Source of the DNA: Phytophthora hibernalis
Taxonomy: Eukaryota; Oomycota; Peronosporomycetes; Peronosporales; Peronosporaceae
Assembly: GCA_012656075.1 (NCBI GenBank)
Contig: JAAKBF010000064.1
Span: 62,001-126,000 of the forward strand
Direction of reading: 5' to 3'
Length of the DNA: 64,000 nt
Both the position numbers and the translations under genes were made by a program. Below are positions 9,019-20,060 of this stretch, piece by piece. Positions within the stretch are counted from its first letter, which is position 1. Each line of letters starts with the position of its first letter. The notes under the pieces are model-generated. The model ran no database searches and had not been told where the DNA came from. It saw nothing but the letters and a program-made list of their open reading frames with translations.

Positions 9019-11344
9019 TCATTTACTGCTCGCCACGATTGCACCTGTATCGGTAGCACCAATCTCCTCACACAAGCGATTCACTTTCAGTGCAAACATG
9101 ACTGCGGTCTTCGTAGGCATCCACACTGATCTAGCTTCTAAAGGTTCGGCTGCGGGGAAAATGCGGGCGTGCTCAACGCTTCCGTAGCGCACCGGCGTGT
9201 ACTCACTTAGGCGCTGGCGACGTCGACGACGAGCGTGCTCCTTGACGAGCCAGGTGCCCAAAATCATCATCACGACACCAGCAGCAGCAGCCGCGACAAC
9301 AGCCATTTCATCCGACAAGGGTGAACGGATGCTGTGCTCGACTTCCTTCTCACTCGACTGGGTGACAGCAGCTTCCGTGTCCGCGGTGGTTGTAGTCTTC
9401 GCAGCGGTCGCAGCGGCAGCAATTCGTTGCTGCTGGTGCATGTAGTGTTCATTCTCGGCGTCGATACGGCGGCACGAAGGGTGCTCGACCTCAATAGCTT
9501 CGGAGCAGTTGCAAATTGCGCCGGGGCCCTCGTTGCACGAACCGTAGCCACTGCAGAATGGAGTGAGCGTTTTTCCTTGACACCCTTCTGCTGCGGGTAC
9601 ACGTATGCGCCTGCAGACTTCCAGCAGTAGTCGACCGAGGCCGTCTGGTACGGCGTCATCTCAGCAGCATCTTCTTCTCCCTTGGGGGCGGCAGCGTTGC
9701 TCGCGACAATTTCTTCACAAGAAGGACCGACGTACGGCTTGCGCACAGGTGGGAAGGCGACAGCGTTGTAGTACTTTTCAGCGTTGGTGAGGCATCCGTC
9801 GTCGTTGCCATCAAGCCCGCAGTTGTACTTATTGATTTCACCCACTCCCGAACACGTCTTAGCGTCCAGTGGCTTGTAAAGCGTCTCGATACGCTCGTCC
9901 ATCCAACGCGCACGATTCAGCACTGAATCACGCAGCTCGTCCACACGCTCAGCGTACGTTCCGTTGCAAGTCTGAAGGTCCACGGCGGCGCACTGCACGA
10001 CGTTGGTGCGCCAATCCCCACCGCGGCATTTCGACAGTTGACGGTGCACTGGTGCCGAGCTGGCGTCCAGGAACTTGGTGATCAATTCGTCACTCCAGCT
10101 ACCGTAGACGGGGTCATCCGCTTTCTGCAAGTTAGTGCCACGCAGCGTCTTCCATCGTTGAATCACGAGCGACGCGAGCTGCGGGTGGCACATGAGGCGC
10201 TTCCAGTACGTGTACTGCGGGTAGATCCAGTCTTTAAAGTGACGACGAGCACCATTGCCGTACGCGAGGTTCAGGTCCCACACGGGTCCAGCATTAATGG
10301 GCTGGTCCCGGTCCTTGAAGAAGAAGGTGCTGCGTCGGTAGGCGTCGACGTTGAGGGACATCTCCGTGTGCAGCAAGTAGTCGGCGAACGAGCCAAGATC
10401 CAAGTGTTTCTGAAGCTCGAGAGGCGCCGTCATGTTATTCCAGAGCGTACGGTACATTTGAGGCAGGAAGCCCGTATCCGTGTCCACGAAGTAGTCGCGC
10501 ATCTGTTGTGAAAGCTCCGAGCCGCTCGGGTGAGCCAACATCGGACGTTCGCCCATACCGAACTCGTTCTGGTACTGGTCGACGACCATGTTCGGCAGTA
10601 GGAACCGTAGCTAGGCGGATCGTTCGACCACGCCCACCCTCCGGCCAGCACTTTCGGGTCGCGCGCAGCACACGCCGCATCCATCGTGGCCAAGTTGACG
10701 TGGTTCTTGTCGTACGTTGGCTTTTCAAGTAACAGGTAGATACCAGCATACGCGGGTTTCTCCTGGGCAGGGTCGGTGCGCATGTAGACGACAGTGTGTC
10801 GCGTTTTCACCGAGTAGCGGCCCGTGGAGCGGTACAGCCAATGGGCCAAGTGGTTGCGCAGCATCGTGCAGTCTAGGAATGGGCCGTTCATGACGAAGGC
10901 CTTGTTCTCCACCATGCCCAGGAAGGACGTGCCCTGTGGGAATTTGAGGTTGAATTGGTGCTTGGCGAAGAAGAGGCTCGACTGGCCACGGTAGTTGGCC
11001 TTGGAGTGCTCGAAGACAGCCGTGCGCTCGCCATTGACGCAGTTGAGTGAACCGTCCGCGTTGTCGATGACCTCCACACGGGTCTGTACGACCTCCTTGA
11101 GGCAGTCGTCTGCGGGGTACCGCAGCTGGTTGCAAGTCGGGTCCGGGAAGCTCCGGTCTACCGCCGAGACGATCACCACAGGCATCTCATAGCATTCTAC
11201 AAAGGACGCATCAGTATGTTAGTGCTTCGAACAAAGTGCAATTTGTACGAGACGTCGTGTACCTTTTTGGCTCTGACTAGCAAGCTGTTGAGCGATTGCT
11301 GTCTGTAGCGACGCCAATAGCGTCAGGATCGAGATGATTTTCAT
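9019..11344 (-). CDS. Secreted/membrane CotH-family protein with EGF-like and TM segments
   Basis: Exon 1 (11344-11263) encodes a signal peptide (MKIISILTLLASLQTAIAQQ). A 66-nt intron (11197-11262) leads to exon 2 from 11196. The body carries CotH features: YRGQSS, LKFPQGTSFLGM, the YAGIYLLLEK block, and the G-P-V-W-D-L-N-L-A-Y-G-N-G motif whose Asp is a metal-binding residue in CotH kinases. These are followed by a Cys-rich EGF-like segment (about 9560-9470), a Thr/Ala-rich stalk, one membrane helix (about 9310-9255) and a basic cytoplasmic tail. CotH proteins are protein-kinase-fold enzymes or, in some fungi, surface proteins. Here a plasma-membrane or wall role is inferred. Frame changes near 10605 and in the T-run 9570-9574 are each cured by one base and look like errors. 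The stop is TGA at 9021-9019. Confidence 0.75.
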
Positions 11345-12135
11345 GGCGTTGGTTGGTAGTCGGTACTCTTGGGTAGTCTGGGGTGGGGTAGTCTGGAGAC
11401 TAGAGCAGCTCGAGTCGAATTGCACAATGCCGATCGCTGCTGCGTGTCGGAGCAGCTCAGTCGTTTTATCGAGTTTCTGAAGCGGGTCAGCGGCAAGTAC
11501 GTGGCGGAACGGAGCAGTTACCAGTACGCTGCCCAATATGGCGGCCAGCATCGCAATCGGACGTCGACGTGTGCTGCAATGTTGAGTAACGACTCGCATG
11601 GCCACAACCAAAGGCACGACTGGCGCGTATCCGTTGGTATTACCGTTTATTAACTGAGTTCTCGTGCCTCAGATTTGATGACACCCAGCTTCGACGCACC
11701 CGTCACATAGGAAACCAATCTGCGGGTATCCACAACGCTGAAATAACGGACACCAAAGGCTGCTTGGCGGGCCTGTTGAATGTGTCAGACAGGGAGTATT
11801 GACAATACCAGTACTGTATTGTAGTGACAGCAATGTGTAGCCCTGTCACCTCCTTATTATAGAATGGTATTTTATGAAAACTGTTTTTTATAACCAACTG
11901 GTTAGTTATTTTGGCCTTTTTGGTCTTAAATGATTTTTTTAAATACCGGTTTGTTCACTGATCGCCCATTGCTATTGGTTAAAAAATCTACACCTCAGTA
12001 AAAACCCGATATAAAACGTTTCTTTTTTCTTTTGTCATATTTTTTTGCGATAAAAACCAACCGATCTATACTCCTAATTTACGACCCCTTCACCCCTCCC
12101 TATAAACCCCGTTCACGAAAGGCGTCAATCATTCG
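11345..12135. other. AT-rich divergent intergenic region
   Basis: The 791 bp between the CotH start (minus) and the F-box protein start (plus) contain no supported gene. The right half (about 11830-12080) is markedly AT-rich with T and A runs. A CCCTATAAACCCC sequence about 30 bp before the 12136 start could act as a TATA-like element. Open frames here lack codon structure. Confidence 0.45.
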
Positions 12136-14506
12136 ATGCCGAGTCGCGAGTTGCGCCCCAGACGGGAGCTGCTCTCTCTGCTTGACTACCTGAACGACGT
12201 CGTGGGGCTCTCGGCGCGCTACGTTTTCCAGCAGCAGCTCACGCCGTCGCAGATGCTGCAGACGCCGCAGTCCGAGCTTCTTCGCGTGCTCCCAGAGCTC
12301 TGTGGCTTGGTGGACTTTCTGCTGCCAGCCAATAGTATTGACGCAGCACCTGCACCGGCCTCTGCACTGGTGCGATGGGCCTTCAGACACGCGGACGCTC
12401 AGTGGCTCAGTCGCAGTGCACGGCAGAGCGGCATCTCGGCGCTACTTTGCCAGCAATTGATTCGACAGGCGAGACAGAGCAATCCCGACAATACTATTGA
12501 CGCAGACAATACGTATTGGTCGCCCACAGAGCTCGTCGTGCGCGTGCTGCTGGACGCACTGCTGTCCACTTGCGCTCAGAGACTTGGGAGCGCCCCAGTC
12601 GCCTGCAGATGGACCCCTACTAGCCCCAAGCCCAGGTTCCACGCCATGACCTGCTTTCCAGTGTGGTCGTCGCTGCTGCCGTTTGCAGCGTTGATGGGGC
12701 TCAGATACCCGCAGACGTTCCTACAAGTGCTGGAGGAACATCGTCGATCGGATAAAAGGAGGGTTCGAGTGAACTGCGAGTTTGCACAAGTCACAGGCGT
12801 CTGGAGACTCGTGGAGGAGATGAACAATGGGGACAAGGAGAACCAGCAGGCCGTGACGGACGTGATGATCAGCTTGCTACGCTTTACTAGTTATAAGCTG
12901 CTGTATAGATCGACTAACGCCAAGCAGGATACGAACGCGGTGGGCACACACCTTGACGACCAGCTACTGGAGAAGTTCTTCGCGGGAGTGCAAGCGTTTG
13001 CCTTCAAGAGTTGGCGAGCAAATGCTGTTTTAAAATCGGCACTTTTTGGAGCACTTGAGGAGGCATTGACGCCCTCATCTATGATTGGCGTTGTACCGCC
13101 ACACGCTGCTGTGTTTATGGCTGTGGCATGCATGGTCGTGAAGGACCTTGCAGCTGATATTACTTCGATGCTTATCAAGCCGCTCGAGGATGCGGTGTCT
13201 ACAAACAGAGAAGTTCGAGGTCCTTTGCTTGCCTTTCTCGTTGGATTTTGTGCGCATGTGGAGTTGGTACCGATTGCGTCGGTGCTTGAAGTTTTGGAGT
13301 TACTAGTGGAGTCCTACAAGACATCCCCGCAAGAGGATGATGCACAGCAACAGCGACGACTCGAACTGATTTTTTACGTTATGTACGTGGCACAGCTTCG
13401 TGGCCAGGATGTGGACAAATTGCGCCAGGATGTCAGCTCTGACGCAGCGGCGGTCTTGAAGCTCTTGTCGCAGTTCCAATTGCGGTTATGTAGTGAAATC
13501 ACTTTCGAAGACTTTTACATTGCTGCACCTGTGCACTGGACTGCCGAGGCTTGGAAGCATTGGGTGTTCTTGACTGACGAAGAAGTAGCTACCTTTGTGT
13601 CGGAGGCTCACGAAAACGACAATGCTGACACCGAGCAAAAATTTAATGAACGCGTGATCAGATGGAAAGCACTTGCGGGGATCTTGGTTTCAGGCCGTCG
13701 TTGTTATCGCAGTTTAAACAGATGGGCATCCTGCTCAAGCCGCACTTGATACCGTCAAATTCGCTGATAACCCCGCCCGAAGAAACCGGATTAGTCTTGC
13801 AAGCACGAAAGCGACGACGGACTGGACACGCGGCCAAGAAATATGTGGGCCCCCATCTCTTGGAGCTCTCGTTTGATGTCTTGCATCTACCCGACGTCAT
13901 GGAGCGCGTGTGTTCCTTCATGAGCGCAAAGCGGCTTTGTCGGATGGCTCTCGTGTGCCGCGCGTTTGCAGAGCTGAGCCGCCGTGCCTCGCTTTGGCGA
14001 CCGCTCTTCTTGCAGCTCGGTCTCTCGGTTGGTAAAAAGCAAGGTGCTCTGCCTCCTGCGCCTGTAGAGTGTGGTCATGGCGACAGCTACGAGCACAACT
14101 GGCGTCAACTGTACCAGACCCGCTGGTCCGTGATACGAAGACTGCGTCGGATGCAGCGTCGAGCGATCCAACTCCGAGAGTCTGCCCAACAAAGCGACAA
14201 TGACGCGTCGGGCTCAGCCGCTGCCAGTACTTTCATCCCGCAGATGTGCTTGGTCTGCAGTTGCAATCAGTTGCTCAAGACGGCAAGCGACCAAGCGGCC
14301 CACAAAGCGCAGCACGAGCGTCTCACCTGCCCCGACGCGTCTTGCCGAGCGTCGTTCCCCTCCAAGACTAAGTTCCGCCAGCACATGACGCAGCACCCGA
14401 GCGAGAAGTCTCCGCCGCGCCTCGTATGCGGCTTCAAAACTGCAACAAGACGTACGCATCGGCCAAAAGGATGGCCACCCACCGGCAGAAATCGGGCCAC
14501 GCATAA
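12136..14506 (+). CDS. F-box protein with helical N terminus and three C2H2 zinc fingers
   Basis: About 510 N-terminal residues form a Leu/Ala/Val-rich alpha-helical region without a motif I recognise. A basic linker (K-R-R-R-T-G-H, about 13810) leads to an F-box (about 13860-14010: LPDVMERVCSFMSAKRLCRM...VCRAF...LWRPLF) and a following HNWRQLYQTRW block typical after F-boxes. The C terminus has three C2H2 fingers at about 14245-14310, 14325-14395 and 14425-14500. An SCF E3 substrate adaptor is inferred from the F-box, with the fingers as possible substrate or nucleic-acid contacts. The frame changes at GGGG (13677-13680) and AAAA (14436-14439). Adding one base at each restores the linker and the third finger, so both are probably errors. 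With the second corrected the stop is TAA at 14504-14506. Confidence 0.7.
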
Positions 14507-14670
14507 CGAGTAAGAGCACATCTGTCCATTCCGACGTTGAAGTTTTTCGTAACGGTCGCAGGACCCAATCACGTGTCCGATCCCATCTCCCATCATAAAC
14601 CTCTGTATCCGTGCTTACGTACAGCTCCCTGCCGTTTTAGCGCCATAGTCAAAGTTGCCTGGTTGTCGCC

Positions 14671-16109
14671 ATGGCTCATGCAAGAGACAGCGAGAGTGGG
14701 CCTCTGCCTACGTTGCCGGCTCTGGCGCTAGCTGCCAACAGCGACAAGACAGCGGCACTCGTGGCCACGTGCTCCTTCATGTTGTCTCTGGCGCTGGGGC
14801 TGCGGCTGCTGGGGCTCTACCTGGTGCGTACACGGCGTCGACACAAGAGACTGGGTCTGGTGCCTGGCCTGGGGCTGTCCGTGCCGTTCCCCGTGGCGTT
14901 GCATGCGCTGGACGTGAGCGTATTCGTGGTGCTGTGGTACGCCGTGAGCATCGGCATGACGCTCTTCAACAAGTGGTTCCTGCGCGTCTGGGCGGGCGGC
15001 GGCTACCCATTCGCCACGACCATGACGTGTATCAACATGTTCGTCAAGTGTCTGCTGTCCCGCGTGGTGGACCGGTGCTCCAGCGGCGGCTGCAGTGGCA
15101 CTGGTGCCATGTTGGCCCTGCCCTCGAGTATCTACTGGAAGCTGGCGGTGCCCATTGGCGTCTGCACAGCGCTGGACATCATGCTCTCCAACCTGTCGCT
15201 CTTCTACATCACAGTCACGTTCTACACGATCGTCAAGTCCGGAGGCAACGTCTGGAACTTGCTCTTCTCCATCTGCCTCGGGCACCAGCGTCCGTCCTGG
15301 CCCCTGGTTGTGGTCATTCTGCTCATCTCGAGCGGCATTGGACTGGCGAGCTACGGCTCGGCGCACTTTGTGCTCTACGGATTTGTGCTGGTGCTGGCGG
15401 CGTCCGTCATTGGGACGCTCAGGTGGGTGCTCACCCAGTCGATGCTGCAGGCCATGGAAGACACCCACGGAGCGCCCAGGAATAAAGTGCTGGCGGTGGT
15501 GTACTACGTGTCGCCCGCGAGCGCCATAGGACTGCTGCCAATCGCGCTGTTTTCCGAGGGAGTGACTACGCTACATCCAGGTTCCTGCTGGACTCGCAGC
15601 TGCTAATGATGTCGCTCGTTTTCATTTTCATCAGCGGTTGCCTCGCCTTCGTGCTGATTTTCATCGAGATTATGCTGGTCAAGAAAACCTCGGCGCTGTC
15701 GTTGGGCATCGCCGGCAGTTTCAAAGACGTCACTCAAGTGCTGCTCGCAGTCTTCATTTTCGGCGACCAGCTCATCCCGATTAATGTCTTCGGGCTTGTC
15801 GTGGCCACGTGCGGCATGCTCTTCTACACGTACATCAAGCACACGAAAGCAGAAGCAGCAAACGACTCGAGAAATGCCAAGCAGAACGGCTACCAGCGCG
15901 TGCCCACCTCTCGGTCGGATTTGGAGGGTGGCTGCGATATTCAATCTCCAGGCAACAATAGCAATTTCAAGCACGAAATCGTCCCAGAGTTTCACATGAA
16001 GGACAAGCGAGGCGTCTCGACATCAGGAACCAAGATACTTTCTGGAGTGGAGCTTGTACGGCGGGAGAGCAAGGAGTACTTTAACTCAACAGGTACCTCC
16101 CATGTTTGA
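14671..16109 (+). CDS. Nucleotide-sugar/triose-phosphate translocator family (SLC35C2-like)
   Basis: This polytopic membrane protein has about ten hydrophobic helices. The first conserved block WYAVSIGMTLFNKWFLR (about 14935-14985) followed by GGGYPFATTMTCINM is the signature of the TPT/SLC35 family, closest in my reading to SLC35C2 and GDP-fucose carriers. A Golgi or ER transporter is inferred; the substrate cannot be read from sequence. The conserved late block (VVYYVSPASAIGLLPIALF, about 15495-15550) precedes a one-base frame change near 15575, after which the last helices (LVFIFISGCLAFVLIFIEI..., SALSLGIAGSFKDVTQVLLA) and a hydrophilic tail follow. The stop is TGA at 16107-16109. The frameshift sits inside a conserved loop, and an error is more likely than a null allele. 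Confidence 0.8.
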
Positions 16110-16302
16110 TGAGAGCACGAACGCTTTGTAACATTAGGCCAACCATTTGTGTCGACACTGCATTCTGCCAAGCTGAAAACTAGTACCGGTAGCAGTTCTG
16201 TTCTCGTTAGCCCTCAGTTCGAATTAAATAGACCGAAAGAACCATGTTCACTTGCCTGAACGTTTGCTAAAGATTGACGTCACCGACGAACGCTCGACTC
16301 AT

Positions 16303-17901
16303 TCACGGGACGACATGTGGAATGTACTCGCGCAGACGCCCGTCGCGACAGGCACTGAACACACGACCAGTCCGGCCCGCGAGTGCCACGCCACGCACCG
16401 CATCGTACTGCGGGCCGGTTAGCTCAGTGAGCACATGTGGCACTGCATCGAAATTGATCCAGCTGCAGCAAGCACCATCACCATGAGCAGTCCAAACACT
16501 TCCAGCAGATGCGGGTTCATTTGGAGACGGCGCCGCGACAGCAATGCTATGAATTGGAGAGGAACTCCGAGATAGAGCATGCAACGGCATCCTGCAGCAA
16601 TACGTACAGTAAGTATACAAGAAAAATATCCTGCATAATGTCAGACGCACCCGGTGCGGCGTAGATCCCAAACCGTCAGCAGGCCGTCTTCACTTCCTGT
16701 GAATAACATCGGCACTGAGGCATTCGCAGTGGTCGAGGTGCACGAGATAATTGAACCGGCAAGGCCATCGACGTTTAGCACCTGCTCCATCCATAGAGCC
16801 ACCAACAAATCAACATTCGTGCAAAGTAACTACTCTACTTCAAACATTCAAGATAAACGTACCGCGCCTCGCGCTCGAATATCCACGCCCAACGTCTCAC
16901 CATTGTCGAGACCAGCAAAAACACCTTTCCATCCGTCTCGGTCTCGTTCTCACTTGTATGCGGTTGATACCGGTAATCGCCCTCCACCAGCAGCTGAGCA
17001 GTGTCATTCATCACCGACAAGCAGTGCACAGGGCTCTGGTCATCATTAGCCCACTTGGCCACGACATCCTGCGTCCCGCAGCTCCACATCTGGATAAGCC
17101 CATCAGTTCCACACGCTGGAACACGAGAAACAACACACAGTTAATAAGTAAAGTACCTCATTCAAAAAGTTATCCTCCCCACAACATCCTTACACAGCAC
17201 GTTGCGTCCTCTCCCCACAATGGCCACATCCTCCACACCTCCCCGATGTCCCTTGAGCACCGCAGCACATTGACCCTGAACACTCCAGATCCTCAGCGTA
17301 AAGTCCAGCGACCCCGTGAGCACAACCTGCGAGCTGGGGAAGAATCTAGCACTGGTCACATCGGCCACATGCCCCTTCAGGGGCAGCATCTGCCCTCGAT
17401 TCTGGCTATCCCAGAGCATACAGACCCCGTCCGATCCTCCAACCACCACGAACCTCTCGTTCTTAGACACGTCCACTGTGTGCAATTGAAGCAGCGCCGA
17501 CTCTAAAGCTTCAGCGTCTCCAACTACGGGGACATCCATCGTCTCATTGGGAGCTTGGAACACGGTACGCATTCGCATCGTACAGGCGTCAGCCGCCTTT
17601 AAATCCACTTGGACGTCAACCCACGAGTCTTCTCGGCCAAGAATCTGCACCAAATGAGGCGATTTCGGGTCCTGAGAGGGCGCAAAAGCGGCAATTGGAA
17701 CTGGGAGCTCGGACGTGAGTGTACCACTGCAGTTGGAAGCGTCTCCTGGTCGCGTTCCAGCGATTCAGACGACATAATTTTCACAGTTCGTTCATACACA
17801 TCTAGCCAACAGGATTCTTCACTCGCATCCCAGTCTGGTTGGATCTGCATATAGAACTGCGCGTCCTGCGACGGCGTCTCGTGCCCCGCAACCTCCTTCA
17901 T
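16303..17901 (-). CDS. PAAF1: PAAF1/Rpn14-like WD40 proteasome assembly chaperone
   Basis: Four exons are resolved: 17901-17194, 17115-16901, 16781-16651 and 16591-16303, with GT-AG introns of 78, 119 and 59 nt that all keep frame. The protein has WD40 repeats with the PAAF1-specific reading LKGHVADVTSARFFPSSQVV, then LKGHRGGVEDVAIVGRGRNV, and the ending VFSACRDGRLREY. PAAF1 (yeast Rpn14) binds Rpt ATPases during assembly of the 19S proteasome base in the cytosol. One frame change at about 17697 (CC, one base short) in exon 1 lies between the poorly conserved N terminus and the WD region. Its start codon is 117 bp from that of the PDZ gene on the other strand. Confidence 0.8.
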
Positions 17902-18018
17902 GGTCGATGGCAAACAAAATATGTTGTGTACGGTACATAAACGGTAATCAGGGTACATGGGTTTGAAAGGACGCGTACCCAATCTTTCAGTTTTCGGTCG
18001 GTTGTCAAAGTGTCAACG
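17902..18018. promoter_or_regulatory. Shared 117-bp promoter region (PAAF1 / PDZ gene)
   Basis: The start codons 17901 (minus) and 18019 (plus) are back to back with 117 bp between them. The stretch includes GTACGGTACATAAACGG and CAATCTTTCAG sequences but no motif I can name securely. Co-regulation is an inference from spacing alone. Confidence 0.35.
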
Positions 18019-19586
18019 ATGACGGACGTGGGGCACTCGGCTTCGGACGGCGATAACAAGGCGGCGGTGACGGAGAGGGGGACGCCGTCAGTATCATCGT
18101 CTTCAGCGTCGTCTTGTTCGTCTGGTGATGGCGGTGGCAAACCCAAAGCGGGGCTGGTGGCCACGTACCTGTTGCGATCCGCCAGAGAGTGGAGAGGCTC
18201 TTCTAGAGTTGATGTATTTGGACAGACAACCGATAAAGACCACCAAGGGATGAACCAAGCTAAGTATGGCAATGATAATCATGTTCTGGAGATGGAAGAG
18301 GCCAGTGACGCGCAGTGTGGAGAGAAGGAGGGGGAGCCAGTGGAAATGGAAGTGGAGGCGGAGCCAGACGCTACGACGGGGGACAAGCAGGTGGTAGTGG
18401 AGCAGAAGGAGGAGGAGTTCGAGGTGACGTATCACTGTCTACCGGATGTGGAGGAGTGTCAAAGAAGTGGATTTTGAGGAACTGTCGAGTGAAGAGCAAG
18501 GGCGACGACCGATGCAGTTTCTGGACATACTGCTGCAGACGGATGATCATGGAGTGGGGTTAAATGTGGGACTTGGAGGGAGGACGGTAGGTCCGTGCTG
18601 GTCGTGCAGTCTTTTCGTAGATTGAATGAGTGGGATCGTGGACCGGCGGAAGCGTGTGGTAAGATCAGAGTGGGGATATTCTTCATGCGGTTGATGGCGA
18701 AGAGGTAGCTTCACTGCAACAGTTGCATTCGAAGCTGGCGGGGAGGTTAGGAAAAGGAGGAAGTTTATGTTGCTACGGTTCTTGCGCCCAGTAGCTGATG
18801 ATTCGGGTGCAATCTTGACGTCGTTTTTCTCCGGGAGAATGAGAACTCTATCGACGGATACAAGTGAAGCCCGCTGGGTGGAGATTGACGCTTTGCTTCA
18901 CCGCAATCCGCAGATTTCAATGCTGGTTCGACAGCTAGCAACCACTAATCAAGTGCTGCAGGATCAGCTCATTGACAGCCGACTCAAGCAAGAAGAGCAG
19001 AACATTCAACTTGACCAACTTCATGCTCTTTACGCGCGCACTCAAGCTGAAGGACTACCGTTGTTTTCACTCTCGAAATCCATTCGGCCGTTTTCACGGA
19101 AATCTAGCTTTCCAGTGGTGGCGATGTTGGCTCGGGAAAGCCGATTCCTACCAAAATCCAGACGGAAGTGACGGAGGCCGTCAGCGCGGAGTATTCTCGA
19201 CTGCGGCAAGAGTTTCAGTTGCAGCACGTTCTTAATAAACGTGAGTTGGAGCGAAAATACGCTGAGAAGGTTAAACAGCTTGAAGAAGCTACGGCTAAGA
19301 AGGTGAAAATGCTCGAGTTTGGCTACGCGAAAGACCACCACTGCTCATGCCATTATCAAGCAGCCCCCAAAAGCTCTGATGGTGGTTCAACACTGCACCA
19401 GCATGCTTACTCTGATACGTGGAAGACGACCTCGAAGGATGCTGAATCTTGCAAAAGGATGCAGAACTGGATCAAATCATGAGCTTGCTGGCAGAGTACG
19501 CGGAGATGAAGTACGTGCGGACAGCAAAACTTCAAGCTCTCAGTTCCTTTAAAGTAGATTCTTCTGCTTCCGACGAAATAAATTAA
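18019..19586 (+). pseudogene. PDZ-domain coiled-coil protein gene with many frame changes
   Basis: The sequence is coding-like throughout: a Ser/Gly/acidic N terminus, a PDZ domain (about 18545-18790) with the GVGLNV carboxylate-binding loop, VLVVQSFRRL strand and GKIRVGD...VDGEEV core, then a long coiled coil (about 18880-19310 and 19465-19560, rich in Q/E/L/K heptads) to TAA at 19584-19586. PDZ proteins scaffold membrane complexes, and nothing more specific can be said. At least six frame changes are needed (near 18455, 18590, 18680 in GGGG, 18765 in TTT, about 19100 and after 19320). Those in the PDZ part are one-base homopolymer changes. The density is higher than in neighbours, so either a real pseudogene or an error-rich stretch is possible. 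Confidence 0.55.
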
Positions 19587-19808
19587 CAACTAAAGTTTCC
19601 GGGCCTTGCCGCACCGACATCAACGCAATATAATATTTCTCGTGTTGTGCATTTTACTGGGAGATAGGTAGCGAAGCTACTATTGGGAAGCCCAACGAGG
19701 ATTATTTGACGTCAACTGCGTCAACGTTCGTACAACATGAGTGTGTGGTCAACACATATTTTGCGTGGTCAACAAAGAGTGAATTTAATGAGCCGACACT
19801 GTTGAGTA

Positions 19809-20060
19809 GTGCTGCTTTTCGCCGATCTTCAGGACATCTACTCGTCGATCCATTTAAACTATTGGGCTCGCCAACCACAGTCAGCAGAACCAGCAATCGA
19901 AGCGAACTACGTGTTTGCTTTTGTTGGGGAAGCGGAGCGGCCCGACGAGTGGAGTGAGAATGATGAAGAGAGCGGACGAGCGAATGTAGACGAGAATTGT
20001 GGGCTCGGCGAGTCGAACGAAGACGAAGACCGAGCGATTGGAAGTATGGATGGAACTCAG
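19809..20060 (+). pseudogene. Gypsy polyprotein fragment (region before the protease)
   Basis: The reading EPAIEANYVFAFVGEAERPD resembles EPALDADYLFAFTGSCKRPD in Gypsy A and B (about 24810 and 41900), which lies between the zinc knuckle and the protease. The fragment is only about 80 residues long, on the plus strand, and ends where the opposite-strand gag remnant begins. It belongs to a related but distinct Gypsy family. It is a relic without function. Confidence 0.5.

Noticed and set aside
13677..13700. A possible intron to explain the frame change in the F-box gene
   Set aside because: No GT donor and AG acceptor at a workable distance; a one-base change in GGGG explains both frames exactly. 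The same reasoning applies to the breaks in the other host genes.
14728..15468. 246-codon minus-strand open frame within the SLC35 gene
   Set aside because: It is the antisense shadow of a GC-rich membrane-protein gene, with a His/Gln/Arg-rich composition and no homologue recognised.
16419..16450. tRNA-like GGTTAGCTCAGTGAGCAC reminiscent of a D-arm
   Set aside because: It lies within the last PAAF1 exon in a conserved reading frame, and no acceptor stem or T-arm can be placed around it.
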